DNA of 64,000 bases, from the NCBI GenBank assembly GCA_002401455.1, contig NVTE01000009.1, forward strand, positions 17,687 through 81,686, read 5' to 3'. Origin of the DNA: Alphaproteobacteria bacterium (GTDB lineage Bacteria > Pseudomonadota > Alphaproteobacteria > Sphingomonadales > Emcibacteraceae). The notes beneath the pieces were generated by a model that saw only the letters and a list, made by a program, of their open reading frames with translations, searched no databases and was not told the DNA's origin. This document shows, piece by piece, positions 17,520 to 27,212 of the stretch. The position numbers and the translations under genes are program-made. Positions within the stretch are counted from its first letter, which is position 1. Each line of letters opens with the position of its first letter.

Positions 17520-18200
17520 ATGATGTCAGGGATATATAATATTGTGAGATTTGAATTTAACAATTCACCGTGGAAGATTGCCAATCCACAGCAAAAGAGA
17601 TTTCTGGGAAAAGCCATTCCCCCGTTGCCCAATATGCCGAAGGAGGTTGCCCCTCCCGTTTTCTGGACTTGTACGCCGCCGTTTTACCAAAATGTAAATC
17701 TCATCTGCATCAGCCATAATCTGGGCGAGGATGAGAAAATAAATCTATATTATCTTCAGCATTATTCACCAGAAGATAAAGAAAATACCTTTCATTTCCT
17801 CAATGGGCTTTCACATCCTATTCACGTCCTTAATTCAAAAATATCTCTTATTCTTGCCCCCGAACATATTCTGGATTATCTCTGCTTTTTTTGCTTTTTT
17901 GTTCATGGTGAATCAGGCCCGTTTTATGTTTTGCGGAACAGAGAAGACCCCGCAATCCCGCAATCCATATGGGCGGGAGATTTTTTCGGTTGTGATTCCC
18001 TGAATGATTTATTCAGAGAACCCTGTGTCACGGTTGCCAATCCTGAAGGAAGCACCCGATATTCTACCTTAATATATTACAGCAACGTGCTATCCATAGC
18101 CGACTTTTCTATTCAGCCCGATGGTATGATTATGATGGAAGAAAGTGAAAGCCTCCTTTCTGACCTGCCGTTTACCCTAAATATTTCCCTAAAAATTTAA
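17520..18200 (+). CDS. Uncharacterised protein sharing a domain with the downstream VirD4-like ATPase
   Basis: 226-residue protein of no family I recognise. It has no signal peptide or clear membrane span and is rich in aromatic residues. Its body is collinear with the last about 200 residues of the next gene product: PPFYQ (53-57 here, 534-538 there), PEHILDYL versus PKHIADYL (114 versus 588), REPCV versus KEPHV (about 166 versus 637), then an S/T-rich strand and a DGMIMMEE / SGCVDMDE turn. The two are therefore paralogous copies of one module, one free-standing and one fused. The gene lies 13 bp ahead of the ATPase gene and AAAGGAACG in the gap is that gene's ribosome site, so the two form an operon. 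ATG 17520 (or 17523) is the chosen start although no ribosome site precedes it. A+T content is visibly higher than in flanking core genes. Confidence 0.72.
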   Translation: MMSGIYNIVRFEFNNSPWKIANPQQKRFLGKAIPPLPNMPKEVAPPVFWTCTPPFYQNVNLICISHNLGEDEKINLYYLQHYSPEDKENTFHFLNGLSHPIHVLNSKISLILAPEHILDYLCFFCFFVHGESGPFYVLRNREDPAIPQSIWAGDFFGCDSLNDLFREPCVTVANPEGSTRYSTLIYYSNVLSIADFSIQPDGMIMMEESESLLSDLPFTLNISLKI

Positions 18201-18213
18201 AAAGGAACGACCC

Positions 18214-20367
18214 GTGACACGAAAAGTATCAAGCAGTTTACCGGATCAGGGATTATTGGTTGGCTGGTCACTGGAAACGGTCGCCCGTCAGAAAATATTT
18301 GGCTTTCATTCGGAACGGGATTATCAGAAACCAAGCCAGTTTCTGGAACCTATTCTTCAGGAGGAAGAAGGTCATCTGATAACCATCGCCCCCACGGGCA
18401 CAGGAAAGGGCGTAAGCTCCATCATTCCTGCCTTGCTGCGCTACCCCGGCCCAATCGTTGTTATCGACCCAAAGGGTGAGAATTACGCGGTAACCGCCCG
18501 CAGGCGTCGGGAAATGGGACAAAAAGTTGTGGTATTAGACCCGTTTGAAATAACCGATGCCTCCCGTCTGGACAGGGCAAGATTTAACCCGCTGGATTTT
18601 ATTTCCCCAACGTCCGATAGCCTCATTGAAGATACGGAAATGCTCGCCGCCATACTGGCAGGGGAAGAATTGGCAACCGCCCGCGAGGTCTTCTGGCCAC
18701 GAATGGGCTATCAGTTGATCGTTTTTATTATTCTTTATCAATTCAGAACACTTCCGCCGGAAAAATGGACCCTGCTGGAGACCCGACGAATCATTGGTCA
18801 AGGGCCGGAAGCCTTGGGCAAAATTGGTGAGGAGGTCATGAAAGGAAATGATGAAATATTAAAAAGTCAGGCTGGTCTGGTCTTAAATCCTGCTGACAGC
18901 ACTGTTGGCGGTTACTGGGCCCATGCCCAGTCTATGTTGAGCTTTCTCAAAGGCCGCCTGCTTGAGAAGAACCTGATTAAGTCAACCTTTTCACTGGATG
19001 ACATTGTTGAAAACAAACCAATCACGCTATATCTGGTGATCCCGCCTGAAAAACTCACATCACATAAGGCCTTGATGCGATTATGGTTGAGTACAATTGT
19101 CTCTGCCATCAGTTGCCGAACAATTCGTCCAAAAACACCAACGTTGATGATATTGGATGAGGCCGCCCAGCTTGGCCATATGCCTCAAATCGAAGACGCC
19201 ATCACCCTGTTGAGAGGATACGGCGTGAAAGTGTGGAGTTTCTGGCAGGACCTGTCACAAATAAAAAAACTCTATCCCGTCAGTTGGGAAACCATCCTTA
19301 ACAACTGTGCCGTACAACAATTTTTTGGCCAGACGACGGAACTTGCGGCCCGGGCAGTCCATGATGTGAGCGGCTATGGCTCAGCGGGAGAAATCCGACG
19401 CCTTGACCGTAGCGAAATGGTATTAAGTATCGGCGGGGACAGTCCTGTCATTGTGCAAAAGCCAAATTATCTGGAGGATGAGCCCTTCAAAGGTTTATTT
19501 GACCAAAACCCTTTTTACCGTGATGCAGAAGACGTCAAACAGATCGGACGGTCTCAACGTATTTTCCGACGCCATGACCCGTTAGCCAAATTGAGGCGAC
19601 AGGGACCACGAAAAGGCCGAACCGGAACCTCTTATCCCTCAATAACCAGAGAGGCGGATCTGGACCGCCGTCTGCATAGTCATCCGATTTCTGCTGAACG
19701 CTGGCAAGAGGTCCCCGAGGATGAGAAGGCATCCCTTTTGGAACAAGTGGAGCAACTCTATTGGATGCCTTATTTTTCCGATGGGGAGAATGTGACCCTG
19801 CGGTGCTGGCAGCCGCCCTTTTATCAGGACGCCTGGCATTTTGAACTTCGGCTCGAAATTGATGGCCAGACAAAATTTGGATATTTTCTGATACAGGAAG
19901 ATAAAATATATCCCTTCACCGGCGGCGAGATGGAGATCATAGAATTAAACAATGAGCTAACCTTAGATTTAAGGCCGAAACATATTGCCGACTATCTGGC
20001 CTTTTACTGTGCAAACTACATCAGTCCCTACGGGCGGTTATTTTTAGTGGACCATCCCGATGAACTGGTTTTAGTTGAGGATGTGGATAAAGCCTATTAT
20101 CAGGCCATCTGTGACGAGCTTAAGGAACCCCATGTCCTTGAGGTACGCAAAAATTCCGAGGGCATAACGGATTACTACCGGGTGAATGCGACGGTCCTGT
20201 GTGGGGATACCCTGTCCCGTATTACCTTTGGCGTTCATACGTCAGGATGTGTGGACATGGACGAAATAGAAGTCCTCTTTGCAGAAGTTCCAACCCTCAG
20301 CCAAAATTTTCTTAGAATCGCCGACCTGATCTGGCGGGAGAAAGCCGACACGAATAATACCGTTTAG
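18214..20367 (+). CDS. Orphan VirD4/TraG-type ATPase with unusual C-terminal domain
   Basis: 717-residue P-loop ATPase of the type IV coupling protein family, which pumps DNA or protein substrates as a hexamer. Walker A is APTGTGKG (59-66), followed by the family stretch GPIVVIDPKGENYAVTARRRR. Walker B is LMILDEAAQLG (311-321), and FWQDLSQIKKLYP with NNCAVQQFFG are typical VirD4/TraG segments. Unlike conjugative VirD4 it has no N-terminal membrane anchor; the motor begins within 45 residues of the start. After about residue 440 comes a linker and a C-terminal domain (about 500-717) repeated as the separate 226-aa protein upstream. GTG start with AAAGGAACG upstream. No relaxase, VirB channel or partition genes are nearby, so it is not part of a standard conjugation locus. 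The role is unknown; a defence or DNA-processing function is speculative. Confidence 0.82.
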   Translation: MTRKVSSSLPDQGLLVGWSLETVARQKIFGFHSERDYQKPSQFLEPILQEEEGHLITIAPTGTGKGVSSIIPALLRYPGPIVVIDPKGENYAVTARRRREMGQKVVVLDPFEITDASRLDRARFNPLDFISPTSDSLIEDTEMLAAILAGEELATAREVFWPRMGYQLIVFIILYQFRTLPPEKWTLLETRRIIGQGPEALGKIGEEVMKGNDEILKSQAGLVLNPADSTVGGYWAHAQSMLSFLKGRLLEKNLIKSTFSLDDIVENKPITLYLVIPPEKLTSHKALMRLWLSTIVSAISCRTIRPKTPTLMILDEAAQLGHMPQIEDAITLLRGYGVKVWSFWQDLSQIKKLYPVSWETILNNCAVQQFFGQTTELAARAVHDVSGYGSAGEIRRLDRSEMVLSIGGDSPVIVQKPNYLEDEPFKGLFDQNPFYRDAEDVKQIGRSQRIFRRHDPLAKLRRQGPRKGRTGTSYPSITREADLDRRLHSHPISAERWQEVPEDEKASLLEQVEQLYWMPYFSDGENVTLRCWQPPFYQDAWHFELRLEIDGQTKFGYFLIQEDKIYPFTGGEMEIIELNNELTLDLRPKHIADYLAFYCANYISPYGRLFLVDHPDELVLVEDVDKAYYQAICDELKEPHVLEVRKNSEGITDYYRVNATVLCGDTLSRITFGVHTSGCVDMDEIEVLFAEVPTLSQNFLRIADLIWREKADTNNTV

Positions 20368-20389
20368 GGACCAGAATTTACTCCCTGCA

Positions 20390-23300
20390 TTACTTAAAAG
20401 ATGTCAGATTTTTCCTGATTTGCGCGGCATCCAGAGGTTTGTCGATGGCATCCAAAAATGCGGCGTAGAGGTCTGTCACCACGGCAAGTTTTGGTCTAGA
20501 GGTATTTTTATCTTTATAGATGTTATCATAGCTCAGCACAATCAGACCCAGAGCCAAGTCCGGCTTCCCCATCCTGAAATGCAACCATCCTAGCCGGGCT
20601 TTCGAAATTTCCAGTGCAAAAACATAATCGCCTTTATTTTCCTCTGAAAATCGGTCAATTGCCGCTTGAATATGCGTTAAGGCCTGATCATAATTCCCTA
20701 TTTCACAATGGGCGAAACCCAGTTTGCTGCGCAAATAAGCGACACTGATTATGGAAAGTTCACCCTTCTTTTCATAGGCCTGCATAGCTTTCTCACAGAT
20801 GGCTATGGCGTCATCAAATCGTTTTTGGAGATTCAAATTATGGACAAGACTATCAAGAAGAGTAAGGCTAGTTTCATGATCATATCCCAATTCCTCGCCA
20901 TATAACGCGTAGGATTCTCTGATATTCTCTTCTGATTCTTCTATAAGTCCCTGATTTTCCAAACAATTTGCCAAGTTCCACAATAGTTTAGCACGCCACT
21001 GAATTCCTAGGACCTCACGCGCCTTGCCACTCCCCAGAAGGTAATTCAATAACGGTATCGCATCTATCCAACGCTGTTGTTCCATGAGGTTGTCGGAGAG
21101 TCTAATAACAGCAAAAAGGGTGTTTTTATGACCAACCCCAACAGCCTCTGTTGACTGCTCTATGGACTTATGATGATATTTTTCTGCCTCCAGATATCTT
21201 TTTTGGTGATCAAGGTTGATCGCCAGTTCTCGCGTTGTCCAGATGACAAACTCTTCCTCAGGCTGTTCTTCCTGATCAAAAATCTGAAAAGACCGTCGAC
21301 AATATTTCTCAGCAACTTCATATTGTCCCAAATTCTGATGAATGGTTGCAAGACGGTTTAACTGACGAAGACAATTGCGGTGATTAAGGCCATTGGCCTT
21401 CTCGGCATGGTGTAAACTGTTTAAATAAAAGGACTCTGCGACTTTATACTTCTCCTGATGAAAAAGTGATTCTGCAAGAAAAAAGTCCAGATCAACCGCG
21501 TCACCTTCTGAGATATCGATGTCTATTTTCATCATTTTCCGGAAAAGGTTTTCACTGTCGGCGTGTTTACCTTGAGGAGTCAGGCTAAGGGCTAATCTAA
21601 ATATGGCCCAATAGATTCTGTCGGGCTGTTCGGCAAAAAAATCTTCACATGTGGCCAGAGCTTTTCTGAATAATATCTCTGCCTCACCATATCTTTCCTG
21701 CTCACAAAGAAATTCGCCATGATCGAATTGGGACATTATTGATCCCGTGCCGTTTTTAATTGATCTGCTGCCGTTTTTATTCTCCGCTTTGTCAACAACA
21801 GCTAAAAGGCGATTGTAATAATCTTCTGCTTCTTCCAGCCGTTCCACTTTCTGCAACAGCTTGGCAAATAGATAAAGATGATTTACAGTATTTTCATGGT
21901 CCGGACCGTATTTTTTTTCAAAGATAGCAAGGCTTTCCCGCAGAAGTTCTTCGCCCTCATCATACTTCCCAAGCTTGATAACATTGATTGCTAAATTTAA
22001 TATAGATTGCGATGTTCCGGCATGCTCCCGACCAAAAACACCTTCACCAATGCGCAGGCTTTCGCGGAATCTAATTTCGGCACTTTTAATCTTTCCAAGC
22101 GCGACCAGGGTATGGGCCACAAGACTGTTCGCATCTGCCATTTTATCACTCTCAGGGCCATAAAGACGTTTGATTTTCTCTTCATAATCCTTACTGATCG
22201 CGAAAGATTCCTCATATTTCCCAAGCGCAGAAACCGCTTGTGAGAGATAATTTTGAGCTTTGAGAAGTTTGGGATGGGTTTCTTCAACCACCCCCTGTAA
22301 TATTTCCATACTTTGTCTGAACAGACTTTCTGCTTCTCCATATTTTTCTTGATCATACAAACAATCTGCAAGATCAATCAGCAAAACGCCCCCAGCGTAG
22401 GAGGTCAATTTATTTTGACTCTCAATGACTTTAAAACTACGTCTTAAATCATTTTCTGCCTCCAGATAATCACACATAGCATTTAAAGCGATACCACGCG
22501 CCTGCAGGGCCTTCGCCAACAGCATATCGTCCCCTAGTCCTTGGGCAAGCTCTACGGCTTGTTCGGCAAATTTTTTCATTAGTGAATAATCAGAGTCCAT
22601 TCCTGCGGCTCTTACATTTAAACAGAAACCTATAATACGGACCTTTTGAGACTCACTAACCTCTCTTTCCATCAGGTGACTTTCCAATGTCCCCAGGACG
22701 GTTTTCAACATGTAGAAATTATACTCCCCCTCGAAAAATTCCATCGCCCGCAAAATGGGCTGGAAATATTGACTATCATTGAGCGCGATCGCCTGTTGAA
22801 TCGCCTGCTCCAAGGCAGAAATAGTTTCATCAGAGAGATGCATTTCTTCGGATGATCTGAATTGACCCAAAAAATACTCAACATAGAACTTATGGCTTTC
22901 GCGCTTCTCATCATCGGAAATAAGGCTGCTAACAACATCACGAACCAAACCGTTCAAGGTATAAAAACCCGCCATATCCGCGATAGGAGAGAAAATAGAC
23001 AGTTCTACAATATCGTTGAATTCCCCGTCCGGAATGCCAATTTTAAATCGCCCGATTACAGCTTCTGCAATCTTTTTATTGAAACGATCAAGGGGGGACA
23101 GGCGAATAAGCAGCCATTTCATGCGTTCATCATAATCCCGGATAAAACGGGTAACCAGTTCATGTGTGATGGCATTGCGGCCACTGCCCTCTACTTTGAA
23201 ATCATCCGGAACCGGTGGTTGCTGCGTATTGTATTTTAAATGCAGATAATGGTCCGCATGAAGGTCCAATAAAAAAGGATGCGCCGTTGCGATGGTATCG

Positions 23301-24358
23301 CCCGCATCTTTTATACTGGCACTCTTTACGATCTCCGCCCGGATGTCTTGTTCTTCAATGGGGATTAGGCTCAAGAAATGATCGGCATCCTCCGCCGCCA
23401 ACCCGTCCAAGGCATGATGAGCATCCACCATATCTTCGGTCCAGTCGTCATCCAGTACGGCCCAATGGAGCTTCTCCCGCGAGAAAAACACAAACAGGGC
23501 GTTCTTGACCAACATGACCAATTCTTTAATGGCGCTATCCACAGGATGTTTTCTTAATTTCAGATTTGTCGGCTGGTCTTTCCACAGAATCTCATATTCA
23601 TCAATGAAGATAACAATCTTCTGTTTCGCTTCCTGTAGCCCCTGAAAGCCACCGGCCACCCGTGCGTTTTGGTAACGCCTGAGGTCCTGCGCCAGAAAAT
23701 AGGGCAATAACTCTTCCACCTCCGAGCCCGGGATGATGTCTACACTATTGGGCTTTTGCAACCTGGAAAGTTCAGCAAATAATTTTTGCGTAATTATCCG
23801 GTTGCCCTTTTTAACGACCCATCGTCCGCCTTTGGCCAGTAATGCGCCGACACCGGGCAGTCCGGCAAAAAGTTCAACAACCAAATCTCCACCCGCTTCG
23901 GCCACATTGGCGAAAAAATCTTCCCCCCGTGCGAACAGTCTTTTGACCTTGTCCGGTTGGGCTTGCTCGGCAAAGGATTTTTCCCAAAAAACCGCAAAAG
24001 CAATGTCAAACATGGCAAAGCTGATGTCATGCCTTTTGGCAAAATTATTGCGTAACCGCAGCATAACTTCCCACGCGGCGGCCTGGGCATTACCCCGCAG
24101 GTCAACATGGGCGGAGATAACATCGGCAAAGAGGTCTTTATCTTCGGGTTTAATATGTTTCAGGGATAAATTTAAGGCTTTGCACAGGGCCGTTTTCCCC
24201 TGACCGCCAACACCGTGATAAACAAGAATCTTAACTTTATCTCCCTTTATCTCAGCCAGCCGTTCGCGAAATAATTTGCGCGGCCCTTCCCGGTCAGTAA
24301 AGAGGTCCTCTGCCGGTGGTTTTTTATCTCGTGTGAGATACTTGGAACGTGGCGGCAT
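20390..24358 (-). CDS. STAND-type NTPase with long C-terminal TPR array
   Basis: 1322-residue regulator-like ATPase. The N-terminal NTPase has Walker A GVGGQGKT (49-56) and Walker B IVIFIDEYE (248-256), with an unusually long insert between them that contains a Gly-rich hydrophobic patch (LPGVGALLAKGGRWVVKKGN). A helical arm follows. From about residue 620 to the end run many kinesin-light-chain-style TPRs, for example LGKYDEGEELLRESLAIFEKKYG and LEEAEDYYNRLLAVVDKAE. This is the NTPase-plus-repeat-sensor plan of STAND/NLR-type proteins, several of which are anti-phage sensors. No catalytic effector domain is visible at the N-terminus. The ORF-track TTG start at 24421 is rejected: ATG 24358 has a strong AGAGGAGA ribosome site. 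It converges on the VirD4-like gene with 22 bp between stops. A defence role is inferred, not shown. Confidence 0.78.
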   Translation of the reverse strand: MPPRSKYLTRDKKPPAEDLFTDREGPRKLFRERLAEIKGDKVKILVYHGVGGQGKTALCKALNLSLKHIKPEDKDLFADVISAHVDLRGNAQAAAWEVMLRLRNNFAKRHDISFAMFDIAFAVFWEKSFAEQAQPDKVKRLFARGEDFFANVAEAGGDLVVELFAGLPGVGALLAKGGRWVVKKGNRIITQKLFAELSRLQKPNSVDIIPGSEVEELLPYFLAQDLRRYQNARVAGGFQGLQEAKQKIVIFIDEYEILWKDQPTNLKLRKHPVDSAIKELVMLVKNALFVFFSREKLHWAVLDDDWTEDMVDAHHALDGLAAEDADHFLSLIPIEEQDIRAEIVKSASIKDAGDTIATAHPFLLDLHADHYLHLKYNTQQPPVPDDFKVEGSGRNAITHELVTRFIRDYDERMKWLLIRLSPLDRFNKKIAEAVIGRFKIGIPDGEFNDIVELSIFSPIADMAGFYTLNGLVRDVVSSLISDDEKRESHKFYVEYFLGQFRSSEEMHLSDETISALEQAIQQAIALNDSQYFQPILRAMEFFEGEYNFYMLKTVLGTLESHLMEREVSESQKVRIIGFCLNVRAAGMDSDYSLMKKFAEQAVELAQGLGDDMLLAKALQARGIALNAMCDYLEAENDLRRSFKVIESQNKLTSYAGGVLLIDLADCLYDQEKYGEAESLFRQSMEILQGVVEETHPKLLKAQNYLSQAVSALGKYEESFAISKDYEEKIKRLYGPESDKMADANSLVAHTLVALGKIKSAEIRFRESLRIGEGVFGREHAGTSQSILNLAINVIKLGKYDEGEELLRESLAIFEKKYGPDHENTVNHLYLFAKLLQKVERLEEAEDYYNRLLAVVDKAENKNGSRSIKNGTGSIMSQFDHGEFLCEQERYGEAEILFRKALATCEDFFAEQPDRIYWAIFRLALSLTPQGKHADSENLFRKMMKIDIDISEGDAVDLDFFLAESLFHQEKYKVAESFYLNSLHHAEKANGLNHRNCLRQLNRLATIHQNLGQYEVAEKYCRRSFQIFDQEEQPEEEFVIWTTRELAINLDHQKRYLEAEKYHHKSIEQSTEAVGVGHKNTLFAVIRLSDNLMEQQRWIDAIPLLNYLLGSGKAREVLGIQWRAKLLWNLANCLENQGLIEESEENIRESYALYGEELGYDHETSLTLLDSLVHNLNLQKRFDDAIAICEKAMQAYEKKGELSIISVAYLRSKLGFAHCEIGNYDQALTHIQAAIDRFSEENKGDYVFALEISKARLGWLHFRMGKPDLALGLIVLSYDNIYKDKNTSRPKLAVVTDLYAAFLDAIDKPLDAAQIRKNLTSFK

Positions 24359-24431
24359 ACTCTCCTCTTTTTCCTGAATAATGTCTTCTAGAAACTTATT
24401 GCATGAAGCAAGGGGCTGCAAGTGTTAATAA

Positions 24432-24878
24432 AGCGCCATTGCTTTTGATATTGTCTATGCCGTTGATCCAGATGAACCATATATGGTTCGGGTGGCCAAG
24501 ACAGCGATCAACTGGGGCTATACCAATTGGAAGGGTATGACCTTTGGGCTGATTTTCGCTGCCGCCTTTCTGGCATTTCTATTATTATTGCTAAAATGGG
24601 GACGGTCACGTAATCCGATACTCAACAGTCTTAAGGGGCTGGTGACGGGTGTCCCGTTATGCGTTTGTGTCAACTGCACGATGCCGATTGCGTTTGATGT
24701 GATTGTGGTGGCCACCCTGATTGCTATTGGGATGCCGGTTGGGTTGGCCATGACCCTGCTGTTTTCACTGGATATTTTCAATATTTATCCTGCCATGGTC
24801 ATTGGGCAGTATATCTCCCGCAAGCTTTCGCTTTTTTTGCTGGTAAGCGTGGGGAGTGGGGCGAGTGACCGGGATTGA
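24432..24878 (+). pseudogene. 3'- and 5'-truncated permease remnant
   Basis: The frame is open from just after tandem TAA stops (24426, 24429). It encodes membrane-protein sequence before its first ATG: AFDIVYAVDPDEPYMVRVAK reads as internal protein, not a start. Two hydrophobic stretches follow (MTFGLIFAAAFLAFLLLLLKW, and around FDVIVVATLIAIGMPVGLAM) plus the motif GVPLCVCVNCTMPIA. That motif resembles large permeases related to the DUF318/ArsP group, which are several hundred residues long. The frame ends inside the tRNA-His gene at 24878. The fragment thus lacks both ends and is probably the leftover of a permease gene broken by insertion or deletion at the tRNA-side edge of the island. 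The family call is tentative; the truncation is clear. Confidence 0.6.
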
Positions 24879-24934
24879 ACCGGCGACTTCCAGAATCACA
24901 ATCTGGCGCTCTAACCAACTGAGCTACACCCGCC
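24857..24934 (-). tRNA. tRNA-His (GTG)
   Basis: The reverse strand reads GGCGGGTGTAGCTCAG at the 5' end and folds into a full cloverleaf. The anticodon loop is TTGTGAT inside CCAGA/TCTGG, giving anticodon GTG (His). The T arm is GCCGG-TTCAATC-CCGGT. An extra 5' G (position -1) pairs with C73, which is diagnostic for tRNA-His, and CCA is encoded. Its 3' end faces the accessory island, the usual orientation for integration at a tRNA 3' end, although no attachment repeat was found. Confidence 0.96.
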
Positions 24935-25607
<673 letters not shown>

Positions 25608-25657
25608 CTGACCCCTAAACCTCTTTTTGTACCCATACCAATCAGGAAACCAGAAAT

Positions 25658-27067
25658 ATGTCAGATATTAATACCGTCCTTGAAATGATCAAAGATAAAG
25701 ACATTGCCTTCATCGACCTCCGTTTTACGGACCCGAAAGGCAAATGGCACCATCTTACCATGGATTCCAGCGTCTTTGATGAGGACATGCTCGAAGAAGG
25801 CGTGATGTTCGACGGCTCCTCCATTGCCGGCTGGAAGGCGATCAATGACTCCGACATGATCTTGATGCCCGACCCGACCAACATCACCATGGACCCCTTC
25901 ATGGACCAGCCAACAATGGTGCTGTTCTGCTCAATCCTGGAACCAGCCACCGGTGAGGGCTATGTCCGTGACCCCCGCTCCACCGCCCAACGTGCCGAAG
26001 AATATCTGAAATACACCGGCATTGGCGACACCGCCTATTTCGGTCCTGAGCCTGAATTCTTCATGTTTGATGATGTCAAATTCAACGTGGATTATAACAG
26101 CGCCGGCTATACCCTCGACGATATCGAAGGCCCGTATAACTCAAACCGTCAGGAAGAGTTTGGCAACCAGGGTCACCGTCCCGGCGTTAAAGGCGGCTAT
26201 TTTCCGGTTGCCCCGGTCGACACCTGTTCCAACATCCGCGGCGAAATGGTTACCATCATGAAAGAGCTTGGCCTGCCCATGGACAAACATCACCATGAAG
26301 TTGCCCCGTCCCAGCATGAGCTTGGTATGATGTTCGGCACCCTGGTCCAGACCGCTGACCGGGTTCAGATCAATAAATATGTCACGCATCAGGTGGCCCA
26401 TGAGCATGGCAAGACCGCAACCTTCATGCCTAAGCCCATCGCCGAAGACAATGGCTCCGGCATGCATGTCCATATGTCCATATGGAGTGACGGAAATCCG
26501 CTGTTCGCCGGCAGTTCTTATGCTGACCTGTCCGAAACCGCGCTCTATTACATTGGTGGCATTATCAAGCATGCCAAGGCCCTGAACGCCTTCACCAACC
26601 CATCCACCAACAGCTACAAGCGCCTGGTGCCCGGATTTGAAGCCCCGGTCCTGCTGGCCTATTCCGCCCGCAACCGTTCAGCATCCTGTCGGATTCCCTA
26701 CAGCACAAGCCCGAAAGGTAAACGGATTGAAGTGCGGTTCCCTGATCCGACCGCCAACCCGTACCTCGCCTTCGCAGCCATGCTGATGGCTGGCTTGGAC
26801 GGCATTGAGAATAAAATCCACCCGGGCGATGCCATGGATAAAGATCTGTACGCCCTGCCACCAGAAGAACTGAAAGAAGTTCCGACCGTCGCCGCCTCCC
26901 TCGAAGAAGCCCTGGCCGCCCTGGATGCGGACCGTGAGTTCCTGAAAAAAGGCGATGTCTTCTCCGATGACCAGATCGATTCCTATATCGTCCTGAAACA
27001 GGAAGATATTGACGTGGTTCGCGTGCTGCCTCATCCGGCAGAATTTAAACTTTACTATTCTGCCTAA
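25658..27067 (+). CDS. glnA: Glutamine synthetase type I
   Basis: 469-residue dodecameric GSI making glutamine from glutamate, ammonia and ATP. Seen in order are the beta-grasp start ([17 protein letters not shown]), the catalytic region [29 protein letters not shown], the metal/ammonium-site stretch [13 protein letters not shown], the ATP-binding [12 protein letters not shown], and the C-terminal [22 protein letters not shown]. The segment [12 protein letters not shown] carries the adenylylation tyrosine, so activity is probably controlled by GlnE in response to PII. Co-transcribed with glnB and ended by a strong hairpin terminator. Confidence 0.98.
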   Translation: MSDINTVLEMIKDKDIAFIDLRFTDPKGKWHHLTMDSSVFDEDMLEEGVMFDGSSIAGWKAINDSDMILMPDPTNITMDPFMDQPTMVLFCSILEPATGEGYVRDPRSTAQRAEEYLKYTGIGDTAYFGPEPEFFMFDDVKFNVDYNSAGYTLDDIEGPYNSNRQEEFGNQGHRPGVKGGYFPVAPVDTCSNIRGEMVTIMKELGLPMDKHHHEVAPSQHELGMMFGTLVQTADRVQINKYVTHQVAHEHGKTATFMPKPIAEDNGSGMHVHMSIWSDGNPLFAGSSYADLSETALYYIGGIIKHAKALNAFTNPSTNSYKRLVPGFEAPVLLAYSARNRSASCRIPYSTSPKGKRIEVRFPDPTANPYLAFAAMLMAGLDGIENKIHPGDAMDKDLYALPPEELKEVPTVAASLEEALAALDADREFLKKGDVFSDDQIDSYIVLKQEDIDVVRVLPHPAEFKLYYSA

Positions 27068-27093
27068 TCCATTTAATAAAACCACCTGATGAA

Positions 27094-27127
27094 CCTCAGC
27101 CCCTTGATCAGGGGCTGAGGTTTTTTT
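27094..27127 (+). terminator. Rho-independent terminator of glnBA
   Basis: A perfect inverted repeat CCTCAGCCCC-TTGATC-AGGGGCTGAGG is followed by seven T residues, 27 bp after the glnA stop. Confidence 0.95.
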
Positions 27128-27212
27128 ACCTTACGGTTGTATTTATGAATAAGTTAATTATTAACTGTTTCAATCCATACTTCCTTCAGGAATAACAAAA
27201 AGAAGCAATAGA

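Noticed and set aside
24483-24878. Intact 131-aa permease gene as given in the ORF track
   Set aside because: Family-like sequence continues upstream of the ATG to a stop, and the 3' end lies inside tRNA-His, so it was called a pseudogene fragment.
17274-24934. Integrative element with attachment repeats
   Set aside because: tRNA-His orientation is suggestive, but no copy of its 3' end was seen at the left border and no integrase or transposase ORF is present.
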